The notes: generated by a model not told the origin, from the sequence alone. A stretch of DNA of 64,000 bases from Patiria pectinifera (GCA_029964075.1 CM057130.1:930001-994000), one strand, 5' to 3'; shown: positions 1-12,316, counted from the stretch's first letter. Translations and numbers: made by a program.

Positions 1-821
1 TTCTACACCATTCTGTAATCCAGTGTTAATAATTGTCAAATTTGAACAGCGTCCCCTATTGAAATATGATACCCCCTTCCCAAAGTTTTTGATTTTACGG
101 AGGCCAAGTGTCCGGAAAAAAAATCCCGTGTACATTTTCAGATTGTTTTGCTGGTGAACCCCCCCCCCCCCCGCGAAAATTCATGGATCCGCCCCTGCAA
201 CAGTAGCGTAAATCTGTGCTTGGGACTTGGGGATGGGGGATAGCTTAAAAAAAAGAAGTCCTGGCCGTGAAATACAAACGGGGGGGGGGCCTTGCTGGAG
301 ACCACATGACGCTGGGGGCGCTGTTCATGATACAGACATCCCAGCGCATTTCAAGCTATTTGTATTTTTTTCTCACTTTCTCAGTACTATTTAATACATT
401 TCGTCAGTTGGAAAGTTTGAAAAATACCTCGAAATCTGCCCTTTTCTCTAAATACAAAATAATCGGGGTGGTGGTGATCAACTAGCCCAGACCCCCCTCC
501 CTGATCAAAACGTGGGGCGGGATAATCGGACATAAAACAAACATTTGTGTACACCTTTTCCCCATACTGATACATTATCGGTTGATTTTTGATACATTAT
601 CGGTTGATACAGTATCCGTTCCGAGGTGATACATTATCGGATACAGTTATTTTGTAGTTACATTATCCGTCGACACGTGATACATTATCGGATACAAATT
701 TTACTACACTATTAGTCAATTTTTGGTACATTATCGGTTAGTGATACACTATCGGTCAATGTGTGATACATTATCGGTTGGTGATACGTTATCGGTTGGT
801 TACTACATTATCAGTTGTAAC
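1..821. mobile_element. Foldback/long-TIR element, right half (cut by window start)
   Basis: Position 1 aligns with 57514 and position 821 with 58340, and the two stretches are nearly identical throughout. The last 260 bp consist of iterated GATACATTATCGG-type motifs ending ...CAGTTGTAAC. The same terminal sequence is inverted at 55958-56220, so this is one arm of a long-inverted-repeat element. It carries the right end of a nested hAT-like MITE (GGATCCGCCCCTG near 185-198), so that insertion preceded amplification. No coding capacity is seen. Confidence 0.75.
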
Positions 822-875
822 AACCCTCCCCCCTTTGGAAAAGCTGAATCGGAACTGGAACCGTTGATATTTTAT

Positions 876-2542
876 ACAAGCTGATTAACCCGATCATAGA
901 TCGGGTAGGGCGTAGTGTTGGGGATGAAAATATGGGGAGTTAAATGTAAATGGGGGATATAGTTGAGGAGATATGCAGTTACAGAAAAGCAATTTCTGTG
1001 GTGTGATCTGAGGCAATTTCTGAACACTAAAACCAATTTCAGCAAAAGATCTTCTTTTATAGTTTTGAGTTTGGAGTAATTGAATCAGCTACATGTATTC
1101 TGGGCAATAGAATCATTATTGTAGGCTACAATTTTTATCCGGGAAGAAAAAGTGTGGGGGACCATACAATGTGGGTGGAGGGGGGGGGGGTCCCCGTCCC
1201 CCGTTGATTTACGCACATGATAATTATTTACCATGGCAACTGTCTGTAAATGTTCCTGTTGGTCTGTTAAATTGGCATTTTGTGAGGCATTCGCATTTGG
1301 AAAACGTAGTGAAAAGGTTACCGTAGTACACAGGCGAAGGCTGATTGTACAGTTTTGACAATAAATCATAATGCAATAAAACGTGAAGGTGTCATTAAAT
1401 GAAAATGTTGAGTGTTTCCGGTCTGAATCATGGAGGAAGGTCAAAATTAAGTTTCAGTATTGGACTCTTCAACAAACGTAAACTTTGAACCTCTTACAAT
1501 TTGCGAGACTGTCTGCGAGGAAAAAGTCGATTCAACTTTTATTCAAGTTGGTTCAACAATCTATATAAGAGCAAGTTTTTATCGACCTCCGAGAAAAGTT
1601 TGCTCCTGAAGGATCCGAGACTGCGGTCTTCTGCGACGCCAAAATCACTCCACGTCCGTGGAAAAATGTGGAGGGTGTCTTTCGCCGGATCGGACACTTT
1701 TTGTCGATGTTTTTGTGACTGCGTTAAAGATCGCGATATTTGAAGAAATGCATCGATCCTTCGTTGATCCCAAACAGGCCCCCGAAATTATAACGCGACA
1801 CTGAATTATACGTGGCGGGCAGCGAACTAACAAAGCTCAGCCTTGGTGGAAGCATGGAGCTGTATTAACACACGATGGAAGCAACAGAGCACTCTATCAC
1901 GTCACATGCTTGAGCTTCAAATAGCGAGCACCATAGACCCAACCTCGTTTCCAGGGTATGGAGCAGACTGCAGTACGCGTTGCCATCGACGGTTTTACGC
2001 ATAGCCCGGAAATACTACGCAGTGTAGACTTTCGATTGGTCAGACCGCGCAAGGCATACTAATGTGTAGTCCTTCTGAGTATTCGTTGCACTCAGCGCAG
2101 GGGGCGGCAAGCAAAGCATATGAAAGAATAGGGACACTTGATGGCCACGAACCATGAACAAACAATATTTTATCAAGGTCACCGTTTGGTGAACACTTTT
2201 GTAGAACGGCCAAGAAGAACATGTGAACGGAATCCCTACGTTGAAGCCGCTGACCTCGCACAGTCTAGACTCGCAGAAAAGCCAGCACAGAGGGCGGCCA
2301 GGCAGTCAACGTGAAAGCGCACACGACGGCAAATTCCTGTGCAAAACGCAGTCACGAAAAATCGATCGCCGGTCCGTACGGGAAAATTAGGACGACCCGA
2401 AGTGTCTGACCCGGCGGAAGACACCCTCCGCATTTTTCTACGGACGTGGAGCGATTTTTGCGCCGTGGGAGCCCGCAGTCTCGAATCCTTTCGGGAGCAA
2501 ACATCGTCTCGGAGGCCGAGTAAATCTCTCTCTTATATAATT
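876..2542. repeat. Tandem duplication, unit 1 (1667 bp)
   Basis: The unit begins at ACAAGCTGATT followed by the palindrome CCCGATCATAGATCGGG. The same start recurs at 2543, and both units share order and sequence: this block, a block related to ATTGTACAGTTTTGACAATA, then a TIR element. No gene is recognised in it. Confidence 0.75.
1562..2540. mobile_element. TIR element, copy A (about 980 bp)
   Basis: The left end, ATATAAGAGCAAG then CGACCTCCGAGA, GGATCCGAGAC and TCCGTGGAAAAATG, is inverted at the right end (CGGAGGCCGAGT, TCTCTCTTATAT). The inverted arms are about 150 bp. The interior is GC- and CpG-richer than its surroundings and non-coding. I could not fix a target-site duplication. Confidence 0.7.
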
Positions 2543-4750
2543 ACAAGCTGATTTACCCGATCATAGATCGGGTAGGGCGTATTGTGTTGGGGATGAAAAT
2601 GTGGGGAGTTCAATGTAAATGGGGGATATAGTTGAGGAGACATGCAGTTGTATAAAAGCAATTGCTGTGGTGTGATCTGAGGCAATTTCTGACCACTAAA
2701 ACCAATTTCAGGAAAAGATCTTCTTTTATAGTTTTGAGTTTGGAGTAATTGAATCAGGTACGTGTATTCTGAGCAATAGAATCATTATAGTAGGCTACAA
2801 TTTTTATTTGGGGAAGAAAAAGTGTGGGGGGGGACCAAACAATGTCCCCTGCTTTAAAATGGAGGGGGGGTGGGTTCCCCCTGTCCCCCGTCGACTTACG
2901 CACATGATAATTGTGCACCATGGCAACTGTCTGTAAATGTTCCCGTTTGTGTGTTAAAATGGCATTTTGTGAGGCAGTTGCATTTGTGGGAAAACGTAAT
3001 GACAATGTTACCGTAGTACACAGGCGAAGGCTGATTGTACAGTTTTGACAATAAATCATAATGCAATAAAACGTAAAGGTGTCATTTGAAATGGAAATGT
3101 TGAGTGTTACCATACAATTACAAACGGTCTGAATCATGAAGGAAGGTCATAATTAAGTTTCAGTATTGGACTCTTCAACAAACGTAAACTTGAACTTTTT
3201 ACAATTTGCTAGACCGTTTGCAAGGAAAAAGTCGATTCAACTTTTATTCAAGTTGGTTCAATCATCTATATAACAGCAAAATGTGGTATTAAATGTAAAT
3301 GAGGGATGTAGTTGAGGAGACATGCAGTTATAAAAGCAATTTCTGTGGTGGGATCTGAGGCAATTTCTGACCACTAAAACCAATTTGAGCAAAAGATCAT
3401 CTTTTAAGTTTCGAGTTTGGAGTAATTTAATCAGGGCAATTAAATCATTATTGTAGGCTACAATTTTTATTCGGGGAAGAAAAAGTAAGCCACTTTTTCT
3501 TCCCCGAATAATGCAATAAAACGTGGTGTCGTTTGAAATGAAAATGTTGAGTGTTACCATAACATTTCAAACGGTCTGAATCATGGAGGAATTATAAGGT
3601 CATAATTAAGTTTCAGTTTTGGACTCTTCAACAAACGGAAACTTGAACTTCTTACAATTTGCGAGACTGTCTGCGAGGAAAAAGTCGATACAACTTTTAT
3701 TAAACTTGGTTCAACCATCTATATAACAGCAAGTTTTACTCGGCCTCCGAGAAATGTTTGCTCCTGAAAGGATCCGAGACCGCGGTCTCCCGCGACGCCA
3801 AAATGGCTCCAAGTCCGTGGAAAAATGTGGAGGGTGTCTTCCGCCGGGTTGGACACTTTTTCGTCGATTGTTTTTCGTGACTGCGTTTAAGATCGCGACA
3901 TTTGAAGCAATGCATCGATCCTTCGATGATCCCAAACAGGCCCCCAAAATTATAACGCGACACTGAATATTATACGTGGCGGGCAGCGAACTCACAACGC
4001 TCAGCCTCGGTGGTGAAAGCATGGAGCTGTAAACACATTATGCATGGAAGCAACAGCACAACATTATGCATGGAAGCAACAGTTCCCTATCACGTGACGT
4101 CACATGCTTGCGCAATACCGAGAACCGTAGACCCAACCTCGTTTCCAGGGTGTGGAGCAGGCTGCAGTACGCGTTGCCATCGACGGTTGTACGCATAGCC
4201 GGGAAGTACCACGCAGTGTAGACTTTCGATTGGTCAGACCGCGCAAGGCATACTAATGTGTAGTCCTTCTGAGTATTCGTTGCACTCGGCGCAGGGACGG
4301 CAAGCAAAGCACAGAAAAGATTGGAACACTTGGTGGCCACGCACCATGGAGAAAAAATATTTTGCCAAGGTCACCCCATACTAACGTTTGGTGAACGCTT
4401 TTGCAGTACGGCCGAGTAGAACACGTAAACGAAACCCCTACGTTGACCTCGCTGACCTCGCACAGTCTAGACACGCAGAAAAGCCAGCACAGGGGGCGGC
4501 CAGGCAGTCAACGTGAAAGCGCACACGACGGCAAATTCCTGCGAAAAAAATCCTCACGAAAAATCGACGAAACGGATCGCCGGTCCGTACGGGAAAATCA
4601 GGACGACCCGAAGTGTCCGACCCGGCGGAAGACACCCTCCGCATTTTTCCACGGACGTGGAGCGATTTTGGCGCCGCGGGAGCCCGCGGTCTCGGATCCT
4701 TTCATGAGCAAACATCGTCTCGGAGGCCGAGTTAAACTCTCTCTTATATA
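2543..4750. repeat. Tandem duplication, unit 2 (about 2.2 kb)
   Basis: This is the second copy of the 876-2542 unit. It is longer mainly because 3258-3620 is a further degenerate partial copy of the sequence at about 2610-3190 (both contain the TAGTTGAGGAGACATGCAGTT-type stretch). Minus-strand frames of about 100-130 codons come from this repeat and have no recognisable domain. Confidence 0.7.
3720..4750. mobile_element. TIR element, copy B (about 1030 bp)
   Basis: This has the same arms as copy A: ACTCGGCCTCCGAGA at the left and TCTCGGAGGCCGAGT at the right. Its interior differs by small insertions, for example a duplicated TTATGCATGGAAGCAACAG near 4037-4082. It ends in a TATATATATAG tract. 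Confidence 0.7.
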
Positions 4751-4790
4751 TATAGATATAGATTGTGCTTCGGCACATATACTCCTATAA

Positions 4791-5482
4791 TTTAGTCGAG
4801 TATGTATGGGGGACCCCCGTGCACCCTCCCCCCGAACTAACTTTCACATATTTTTGTGGGTGCCTTTTAGGGTCCTAAAACACATTTTGGATGTTAACAG
4901 TAAACAAAAATCCGATGCGATGGAGATATCCAAGATGGCGGCCAATATGGCCGCCAAAATTGGTACCAACTGGTAAAAAAGACATATCAGCCAAATAATG
5001 TGATAAAAGCATAAAAAGAGTTAGTTATATGTTTTAGACCCTCAAAACCCATTTATGGTATCTTTTTTGCTGTTATGCTTCAAATTCAAGATGGCGGCCG
5101 ATTTGGTGGCCAATATGGCCGCCATATTGGTAAAAATTGGAAAAAGTCACATATCAGACTAATAGTATGATAAAATCATAAATAAAATTGTAAAATATGA
5201 TTTTGACACTCTCAAATTCATTTCAGGTATCTCTTTTGGCTATCATACTTCCAATTCATGATGATGGCCAGGATGGTGGCCAATATGGCCGCCAAAATGG
5301 TAAACAAAATCGACAAAAAAGTCATATATCAGCCACAAAATGTGATAAAAGCATCAATAAAATTGTAAGTTATATGTTTAAAGCACCCCCCAAAAAAAAT
5401 TGGTGAAAGTTAGTTGGGGGGGGGGGTGCAGGGGGGGTACACGGGTGGGGTCCCCCATATATACTCCCCTAATTAGACCTAC
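4791..5482. mobile_element. MITE with about 75-bp TIRs and three internal tandem units
   Basis: The left end (TATGGGGGACCCCCGTG...AACTAACTTTCAC) is inverted at the right end (GTGAAAGTTAGTT...GGGGTCCCCCATATAT). Between them lie about three degenerate units of roughly 165 bp, each containing GATGGCGGCC...ATATGGCCGCC followed by a TGATAAAAGCAT stretch. It is non-coding. Confidence 0.7.
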
Positions 5483-5914
5483 AAAAAACTTGACACACAC
5501 ACATCAGACAGACATCAGACCTACAGCGTGGGATATTTCAATATTGGGCAGTATTCAAATATTCGTGACTCGAATAGACTCTAAATATTTTACTCTACTC
5601 GACTACACGTACACTGTGACTCGACTCGACTTAAACTTGACCTAACGACTCTTAATAACTCTGACTGGTTGTTATGAATTAATGGGCTACGGTTTTCCAA
5701 GACGAAATTATAGTCTCTGGGTTGGAGTATGTACTATGTATGTTGTTCCTTGTTGAGCATCGTTTTCTGCGCAACCTAAACACCTGTGAGAGTTCTGAGT
5801 ATAGGCCCCCCCTTTAAAAGTATTTTGAAGTACGGGCAATTCGCACTTTTGGCTAAGGGAATTTCAATACAAGGGTGCACCCGTACGTGTGAACTATGAC
5901 GATTGCATAGTGCG
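5483..5914. other. No recognisable feature
   Basis: Unique-looking sequence between the MITE and the solo LTR. It contains a tract of ACTCGACT-like short repeats near 5565-5640. No gene is seen. Confidence 0.4.
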
Positions 5915-6846
5915 TGTCACACTACCTCTTAGAAGTTTTGTACGGACATTATTTTAGAGGGAACTGAACACGCTAAGTACATGGATACACAGACAAATAA
6001 AAACAAGGTCAACTCAATCTTGGGTTCTCAAACTTATTCACTTCAACTGTCTCTTATTCACTATCAAAATTTACCAATTCCAACACTATGATATGAAATT
6101 ACACTCAACTGATCGAACTGAAATTTGGGCCAAGACAAGTTTTAAAATCTCAAGTATTCGTCTCCAAATTTACAATTTCAAAGTTATAAAATGGACGTCA
6201 CAATTAGAAAGAGGATTTTACATGAGCTGCACTAAAATTATTTGAGCCTCTAAAATTCAGTAATCAATGCATTCAGAAATCTAATCAGTAAAATAGCTCA
6301 CGATATCTAGATGAGTTGTACCCGTATTTCAATTATGCAATTCCACAGAATGGCATGTTCCAATCTAAGTTGATCACTTAAGTCAAATTCATCAATCAAT
6401 TCTATCAAATCTATCAATTCTTCAAATTTTCAATTCTCAAATCTTCACCTCTTAATTATTCTCTAATTTTCAATTTCTGCACTTTCCTTCAAATTTCGTG
6501 AATCTTTAACTAAAACACTCCTTGTTTGACACTTAGTGTTTTATCACCGCAATTAATTCTAATAACCTTAATTCTCAACTTGTAACAATTCACAACTTCA
6601 AATCACCAATTAACCCATGAAGTTTCAAACTTTCACTTCTTAAACTTCAATCACAAAATCTTTGTTCAATCTCAAAAATTCTCAATTCGTTTCTTAGATT
6701 CACTTATTAATCACCGTATCTTCAATTTGACCTCAAAATTCACAAATCGTAATTCACTTCAAGTTTATCAATTTTCTCTTCTGTTTAAGTTGAAACCTAT
6801 CTGTTCCTATCACCATTTACTCTCTCAATAACACTTCTTTATTTTT

Positions 6847-7108
6847 TGTTCAAACACTTCTTCCAATTTTGGTTCAAACACTTCTTCAATTTTGGTTCAA
6901 ACACCTCTTTAATTTTGGTTCAAACACTTCTTCAATTTTGGTTCAAACACTTCTTCAATTTTGGTTCAAACACTTCTTCAATTTTGGTTCAAACACTTCT
7001 TCAATTTTGGTTCAAACACTTCTTCAATTTTGGTTCAAACACTTCTTCAATTTTGGTTCAAACACTTCTTCAATTTTGGTTCTAACACTTCTTCAATTTT
7101 GGGTCAAC
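6847..7108. repeat. 23-bp minisatellite, about 11 copies
   Basis: The core is TTCTTCAATTTTGGTTCAAA, repeated head to tail with very few changes. Because 23 is not a multiple of three, all frames cycle through the same peptides; the open frames here are artefacts. Confidence 0.95.
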
Positions 7109-8028
7109 CTTCTTTTCTTTCTGTACTAATCTCAAGTCATTTAGATTATCAATACCACATCAAATATTATCTTCGGGAAAATTGAATAATTATTAATCCT
7201 TCTTTCAATCTTGTTGATTTAAAAATTTTAACACTCTCACATTCAAAATCCAAAATCAAGTTTATGGTATTTCGCCAGTTATGTTATACAATCATAAAGG
7301 TTACTGCCGCCAGGTCCTTGTCAGCCTGCCAACTGTCTATGCAGCATCACTCAGATTCCGGTCCAAGGGGTCCGGTAGAGGTAGGAGTCCTTGACAAGAG
7401 CTTCAGTTCTTCAGGGTAGTGCGAGGCTCACTCTACTCGGTAGAAATATCTCCCAATTCTTTGTGCCATCTGAGATTAGAAATTGTAAAAGCCAAAATCC
7501 CACTAAGATTCCGCACCATTTTTAGCAAGTAAAGAATTCAATCTCAGAGTTTACAATTAAATCAATTTCACTTCTAATTAATACAAGAAATAAAGTGGGC
7601 AAAGAAAATAATTTAAACTTACAGTTAGCATCTTCGAAACTCTCTCGGAGTTGCATACAATGTCAGCTTTTTATGCAGACCACATAATCGCAATGTAGAT
7701 ATGTGGTTGTTGGCTGTTCAGGCTAAAGCTGGCAATAAAATCAGACTAGCTGTATGATTTTAGTTTCAGGACAAAATAGGTCCTCTCTCACGTGTGTCTG
7801 GCGAGCAAGTGCCTGCAGCAGCTTAGCATAGGCAAAACCCCAAGCCGCTCCCATGCAAGGAATTTTGGAAGGCATTTGGCAAATGTTCATACTCTACTGA
7901 CCACTCATACTGCTAACTATGGCACACACGGGTAACAAAGCACTTTCCTTGGCACACCCACATACCATGAATGGCTTACTCAACAATACTGAATATTCAT
8001 CACTGGAACTTACAACATATCACTGAAT

Positions 8029-8050
8029 CCACACACACACACACACATAC
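8029..8050. repeat. CA microsatellite
   Basis: A short (CA)n tract inside the solo-LTR-like element. Confidence 0.9.
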
Positions 8051-8600
8051 AAACACTCAAAACCACTCAACCAAATAAATCAGTTCAATGAATAAATGAA
8101 ACTAAGGAAAATATACACAGTCACTTGTGACAGTGCGCTGCTATGGAACGCCAAAGCGGCAAGAAACTCCAATCAACACAAAGTAATTCTTGAGCTGGAA
8201 GGGCGCCACCAGGGTCACAATTTTTAATGTATTGGAAAAAATCAAACTTCTAAATAAAATTGAATTTCTTTTGCATGCGCCCCCTTCCCCGAAGCCAAAT
8301 CCTGGGTGCGCCATTGTTATAGTAAGAGTCCTGTTAGACCACATCAGCCCTCAACATGGGAAATTCGCAAACCAAGAATAATTGTAGAAAGTTTCGAACA
8401 GAAAAGTAAGCTGTGTTAGTGCATTGCTAATGTAAAGTCTATGAATTGACCCATTTGTAACATACCGACTGTACAAAAATAGTCATAAAGTTGTAAATTT
8501 GGAAGTTTTTAGTGTATTCTGATAGACGAAGACGTGCTTTATCAAGTCATTTTCATTTTGCTGATTTTCGGAATGATAAATAAAAAAATTGGGTCAAATG

Positions 8601-8631
8601 TCACGGTGACATATTAAAGGTCACGGTGACC
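8601..8631. other. Paired GTCACGGTGAC palindromes
   Basis: TGTCACGGTGACA at about 8600-8612 is followed by the perfect palindrome GGTCACGGTGACC at 8619-8631, which equals the GGTCAnnnTGACC nuclear-receptor (estrogen-response-type) consensus. Such palindromes also occur in repeats, so function is not implied. Confidence 0.35.
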
Positions 8632-8780
8632 TATTTTTCACAAAATTTTTGACAAAACAATTGATTTAAGCCTGTAATTCTCACTATTTTAATACCAAAT
8701 GTGCATTTATTTGATGAAAATTGGCATGGTTATGACATATTTGTTCCAAAACGGTGGTACATTGTATTTTTATTAATACA

Positions 8781-9823
8781 GGACCAAGCCCAGTCTAATG
8801 TGGCTTTCGCGACCTGGGTTCGCATTCATGAGCACCCTACTGAGATAATGGCTTCTCAATCAGCTAACGACCATAAATTATGTTCATACATATGGTGGCA
8901 GTGCATGGTTTGTCCTTGATCATACCGTGGAGCCTTTTTTTATAGCTCCATGATCATACGGTCAGGCTATCCCAATTAATTTGAGTGACGAGTGTCAGAA
9001 AGTAGTAGCTGTAGTGTTGTGCTGTCTAGCGCCCTCTTGTGGTTTGCATATTTATTTGGTTTACTGCTGGATAGCATGTAGGGCGCCCTCAATAATATCC
9101 TTATTTTCCAATCACATTTATGTCCGTAACTTCAGTTCCAGCGTTTGTTCCAAACTTGAACTGTTTTCCCATTTATAGCAAACCAGGTTGCCTAAAATCC
9201 CATTCCTAGTTATCCCATAATCATCCAAGATAATTCCTGTGCGTGATTTTGAATAGTAAGTACATTTTGATGCCTTTTGATGCCATTTTGATGCCTTTAT
9301 GGGGACCTTTCTGGGGTGATTTGTAACTGTTTTGATAATCATTTTAAGTACATGTGTATTGTGATAAATACATGTACATGTTTACAGTGTTTTAGGGTCA
9401 GTTTTAGCCACTTAGTAATACTAAAGTGTTATTACTCATAATTAAGGCTATAATTAGTTCCATAGTGATTAAGTGTTGAAGCTATTTACACCCAATACCC
9501 ATTTGTTTAATATTATCCATGTGATTATTGTAACTCTAAAGACATGTAGGCCCATGTTCATGTACATGTAGATCACATGACCCCCTTTATTCATTATTAC
9601 ATGTAATTGGGACACAGGACGCACATGTATAGATGCACTAGGGATTTCCGTTTATTTCCTTTCTTATTTTGTTCTTTATTTAGAACCACGGGGAATAAAT
9701 CACGGGAAAATCTCACGGGATAACTTTCAACGTACCTCACGTTTTTTCAACGAGGGACGAGCCAGTTAAGTGCCGGAGAGCTACCTACATCTAAGAAAGC
9801 CACATCAGACTGGGCTTGGTCCA
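8781..9823. mobile_element. Inverted-repeat-flanked segment (about 1.04 kb)
   Basis: A 27-bp sequence at 8781-8807 (GGACCAAGCCCAGTCT...GTGGCTTT) is inverted at 9797-9823 with one mismatch. It is probably a non-autonomous DNA element or foldback. The interior has no coding sequence. No target duplication was found, so the true ends may differ. Confidence 0.55.
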
Positions 9824-10438
9824 GCCATGCTACAGTAAAATGTACATTTTTGTGTGTGGTTCCTGCCCTGAGCACAGAGTAGGTCAGATCGGGCTAACGG
9901 TTTTTATTGCTCATCGGGACCTACATCAAGCACAGCAATTTGTATCAAAATCGGAAGAGCTAAGGTAAAGTGAGTTTGTTTCCGCATTCAGTCGGGGGCG
10001 CTGAACAATAGAGGACAATTAATAGGGTCCCAATTCACGAAGGGTCCCCAATTTACGATCGTGTACAAAACATATGGGAGGTCTTCATAAAAAGTTTCGA
10101 GTACAAACAAAAGAGGGGCAATAGGGGGTTCCGGATAGCAGACAATTACATACTTGCGTGCGTTAGTCTGACATGGAATGACCCAATGCAATAACAGATG
10201 CAGCAAGACCTTTGTACATCTTCACTGGTAAGCTCTGTTGCTGTGTGTAGTATGTGTAGGACTGAACATGGACCGTAATTGCCTGCAAGTCACGCATGCG
10301 CACCAATTTCCCCCATTTTTCGGAGTGGATTTCAACTAGACGTTGTTACTGACAAGTCCGTCGGCAATATTGGTTGGTCGTGATAGCGCCCTCTTGCGGC
10401 AGCAGATTATCGCGCCGGGTTATATCGCGTATCAGGTT
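9824..10438. other. No gene seen; CTCF-like motif at 10386-10399
   Basis: No supported gene. The minus strand at 10386-10399 reads CCGCAAGAGGGCGC, close to the CTCF core; a sister motif is at 9029-9042. Confidence 0.35.
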
Positions 10439-10902
10439 GCAGACCAGGAAATACATGTCCATAGACCCCAATGATAAATGCCCCCACCTCAGAAATTGGG
10501 GAAATTACTCACAACTCTCAATGGTGTCTGAGACACACATGACATTAAAGCTTATTACATCATCTTTCGTTTTCTGTTCAATTTTCTGAGGGTTACCCAA
10601 TGACTTTTGGGAGAAAATTCCATCCAAAGATGATCACCCCTAAAAGCAGTCCTGAAGCCCATCACCATTTTGAACACGGACGTCTACGCTCCATTTCAAA
10701 ATAGAGCCAATTTAGGGCCTAATTTTATCCACATTTCACAGAAATACGAGCCCCCAGTCTCTACAAGGCTTCCCAAATTATTTACTTTTTACAAATCATC
10801 AAGTTCACGGACTTCCAAATGCTCTAATACTGAAGAATTTGAGGGCACGCAAATCGTGATTTGGCCGGCGTAGAGAATTTCGGACCGATTTTCCAGGCCT
10901 GC
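10439..10902. mobile_element. A element, diverged copy A0
   Basis: This is an older copy of the 462-bp A element. It starts GCAGACCAGGAAAT and ends CAGGCCTGC, matching A1-A3 along its whole length with many substitutions. Confidence 0.75.
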
Positions 10903-10921
10903 ACCCATCGGTGTCAGGTCA

Positions 10922-10963
10922 ACTCCCCCCTGACCGACTCGCCCCCTGACCGACTCGCCCCTT
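10922..10963. repeat. 16-bp CTGACCGACTCGCCCC minirepeat, left part
   Basis: Two to three copies of CTGACCGACTCGCCCC precede A1. The same minirepeat resumes directly after A3 at 13203-13285, so the A/B array sits inside one minirepeat tract. Confidence 0.8.
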
Positions 10964-10971
10964 ACAAGGTA

Positions 10972-11433
10972 GCAGACCAGTAAATAAACTTCCATAGACC
11001 CCAATGGTAAATGCTCCCACTTCAAAAATTCGGGAAAAATACTCACAACTCTCCAAGGTGTTCGAGACACACATCAAATTAAAGCTTATTTCATCATCTT
11101 TCAATTTCTGTTCAATTTACGGGGGGTCAACTGATGACTTTTAGGAGAAATTTCCATCTGAAGACGATCACCCCTGAAAATAGTCCTGAAGCCCATCGCC
11201 ATTTTGAAAAACGATGCCTACACTCCATTGCAAAGTAGAGCGCTTTTAGGGTCCAAATTACATCAAAATTACACAGAACTGCAAGCTCCAAGTCCTGTGC
11301 ACGGTTTCCATCCATATTTTTAACAAACCCTCAAGTTCATGGCCCACAGCATGCTCAAATACCGAAGATTTTGAGGGCATGCAAATCGTGATTTGGCCGG
11401 CGCAGGCAATTTCGGACCGATTTACTGGTCTGC
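10972..11433. mobile_element. A element, copy A1 (462 bp)
   Basis: The ends GCAGACCAGTAAAT...ATTTACTGGTCTGC form a 14-bp perfect inverted repeat, extendable with a gap to GGGT(A)GCAGACC. It is non-coding. A 62-codon minus frame (from 11315) is kept in all young copies only because the copies are nearly identical. Confidence 0.8.
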
Positions 11434-11852
11434 ACCCTATAGAGAAGCGAGGTTTTGAAAAATTTCTCCAAACCACTTGTACGGCACGAGGAAGGATGGA
11501 TGACTCATATTTCATCAAAAATGGCGAGAAAAAAATCTCTGACTGCGATTTCTGGCCTGAAAACAAGCCCTCTGTTGGCGGCTACCTTACGGTGGGGCGC
11601 CCCCAACGGGCGTGAATTGAGTTTTGCTCCTTCCGCCCCCAAATTCCCCCCCCCCCCCTTGTTCGCTCGAAATTCCTGTGATCGGAGGACGGTCCATCGG
11701 CCCTATTCAGATTTTGGGCGCATTTGTTGCGGAACCGCCATTGGTGACCCCTTTTGAAACGCTGCCCCCCCCAGGTTCCGCCCCCCCCAAAAAAACCACT
11801 CCGCAAACATTTTGACAACAAACGGTGGAAGACGCCATTTTGAAACTACAGG
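11434..11852. repeat. B repeat, copy B1
   Basis: Runs from TATAGAGAAGCGAGG to GCCATTTTGAAAC, with a long C run after CCCCAAATT and another before GGTTCCG. It separates A1 from A2. Confidence 0.8.
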
Positions 11853-11854
11853 TA

Positions 11855-12316
11855 GCAGACCAGTAAATAAACTTCCATAGACCCCAATGGTAAATGCTCC
11901 CACTTCAAAAATTCGGGAAAAATACTCACAACTCTCCAAGGTGTTCGAGACACACATCAAATTAAAGCTTATTTCATCATCTTTCAATTTCTGTTCAATT
12001 TACGGGGGGTCAACTGATGACTTTTAGGAGAAATTTCCATCTGAAGACGATCACCCCTGAAAATAGTCCTGAAGCCCATCGCCATTTTGAAAAACGATGC
12101 CTACACTCCATTGCAAAGTAGAGCGCTTTTAGGGTCCAAATTACATCAAAATTACACAGAACTGCAAGCTCCAAGTCCTGTGCACGGTTTCCATCCATAT
12201 TTTTAACAAACCCTCAAGTTCATGGCCCACAGCATGCTCAAATACCGAAGATTTTGAGGGCAAGCAAATCGTGATTTGGCCGGCGCAGGCAATTTCGGAC
12301 CGATTTACTGGTCTGC
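11855..12316. mobile_element. A element, copy A2 (462 bp)
   Basis: Almost identical to A1 with the same 14-bp TIRs. It begins 883 bp after A1, so A plus B behaves as one tandem unit. Confidence 0.8.

Larger units (their letters stand above)
5915..8132. mobile_element. Solo-LTR-like element, 2218 bp, 5-bp target duplication
   Basis: The ends are TGTCACA...TGTGACA, a 7-bp perfect inverted TG...CA terminus. They are flanked on both sides by GTGCG (910-914 of the 5-kb block, that is 5910-5914, and 8133-8137). Known LTR retrotransposons leave solo LTRs of this form, although 2.2 kb is long for an LTR. AATAAA-type motifs lie near the right end (about 8085-8095). There is no coding sequence. The left-centre is a TTCAA-rich low-complexity stretch and contains a 23-bp minisatellite. 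Confidence 0.7.

Noticed and set aside
8619..8631. Estrogen-response element as a regulatory site
   Set aside because: Perfect consensus, but with a near copy 18 bp away and no gene nearby it is more likely part of a simple palindromic repeat.
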